Shown piece after piece: positions 6,248 to 6,269 of a stretch of DNA of 6,269 bases. How positions within the stretch are numbered: the stretch's first letter is position 1; each line of letters starts with the position of its first letter. Source of the stretch: an uncultured Eubacteriales bacterium (GTDB lineage Bacteria > Bacillota > Clostridia > Oscillospirales > Acutalibacteraceae); the NCBI GenBank assembly GCA_934615635.1, contig CAKTTT010000141.1, positions 1-6,269 of the forward strand, given 5' to 3'. A program made the position numbers and the translations under genes. Below the pieces are notes generated by a model that ran no database searches, was not told where the DNA came from, and saw only the letters and a list, made by a program, of their open reading frames with translations.

Positions 6248-6269
6248 TTACAGCTCCTCCGTCGCCCGC

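Noticed and set aside
5424..6255. Shared 11-base string GCTGTAAGGGC at two TAA codons (near 6250 and near 5431)
   Set aside because: Both read as Leu-stop in the same frame, but the match does not extend beyond 11 bases and the flanks differ, so it is probably chance rather than a repeat or recombination site.
1..6269. CRISPR, insertion sequence, tRNA, riboswitch, promoter or terminator
   Set aside because: No direct repeat array, inverted terminal repeats, cloverleaf, or hairpin plus T-run was found, and there is no intergenic space for a promoter.

Overview
This is a GC-rich (roughly 60 % by eye) bacterial window in which every gene lies on the minus strand. The genes form one gap-free, operon-like run read from position 6269 down to 1. 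Purine-rich Shine-Dalgarno sites, a TTG start and constant 4-32 bp gene overlaps fit a Firmicute, perhaps a GC-rich gut clostridium or a Paenibacillus-like organism. This assignment is inference; no rRNA or housekeeping marker is present.

Layout in transcription order: (1) a nucleotidyltransferase-family gene (about 6247-5429) whose 5' end is interrupted by an in-frame TAA or lost off the window; (2) a thymidylate-kinase-family P-loop kinase (5460-4828); (3) a 284-residue protein that reads like the BtrH-type/C39-like cysteine-hydrolase fold (4835-3981, TTG start); (4) an 82-residue carrier protein (3984-3736); (5) a 446-residue AMP-forming acid:ligase (3746-2406); (6) a second, larger carrier protein with a very acidic insert (2425-2066); (7) a large serine alpha/beta-hydrolase of the prolyl-oligopeptidase type with N-terminal beta-domains (2082 to beyond position 1). 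No promoter, terminator, RNA gene, mobile element or CRISPR is visible. There is no gap between genes; the only stretch without an assigned gene is the last 22 bases.

Working model (inference): the ligase activates a carboxylic acid as its adenylate and loads it on one or both free-standing carrier proteins. The BtrH-like protein is a candidate transferase that moves the acyl group from carrier to acceptor, as BtrH does in butirosin biosynthesis. The large hydrolase is a candidate for release, trimming or deprotection. The kinase-like and nucleotidyltransferase-like proteins could phosphorylate or nucleotidylate the acceptor or product. No ketosynthase, condensation domain or phosphopantetheinyl transferase is in the window, so this looks like a discrete-carrier-protein pathway rather than a modular polyketide or nonribosomal peptide line. 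I cannot match it to a known named cluster.
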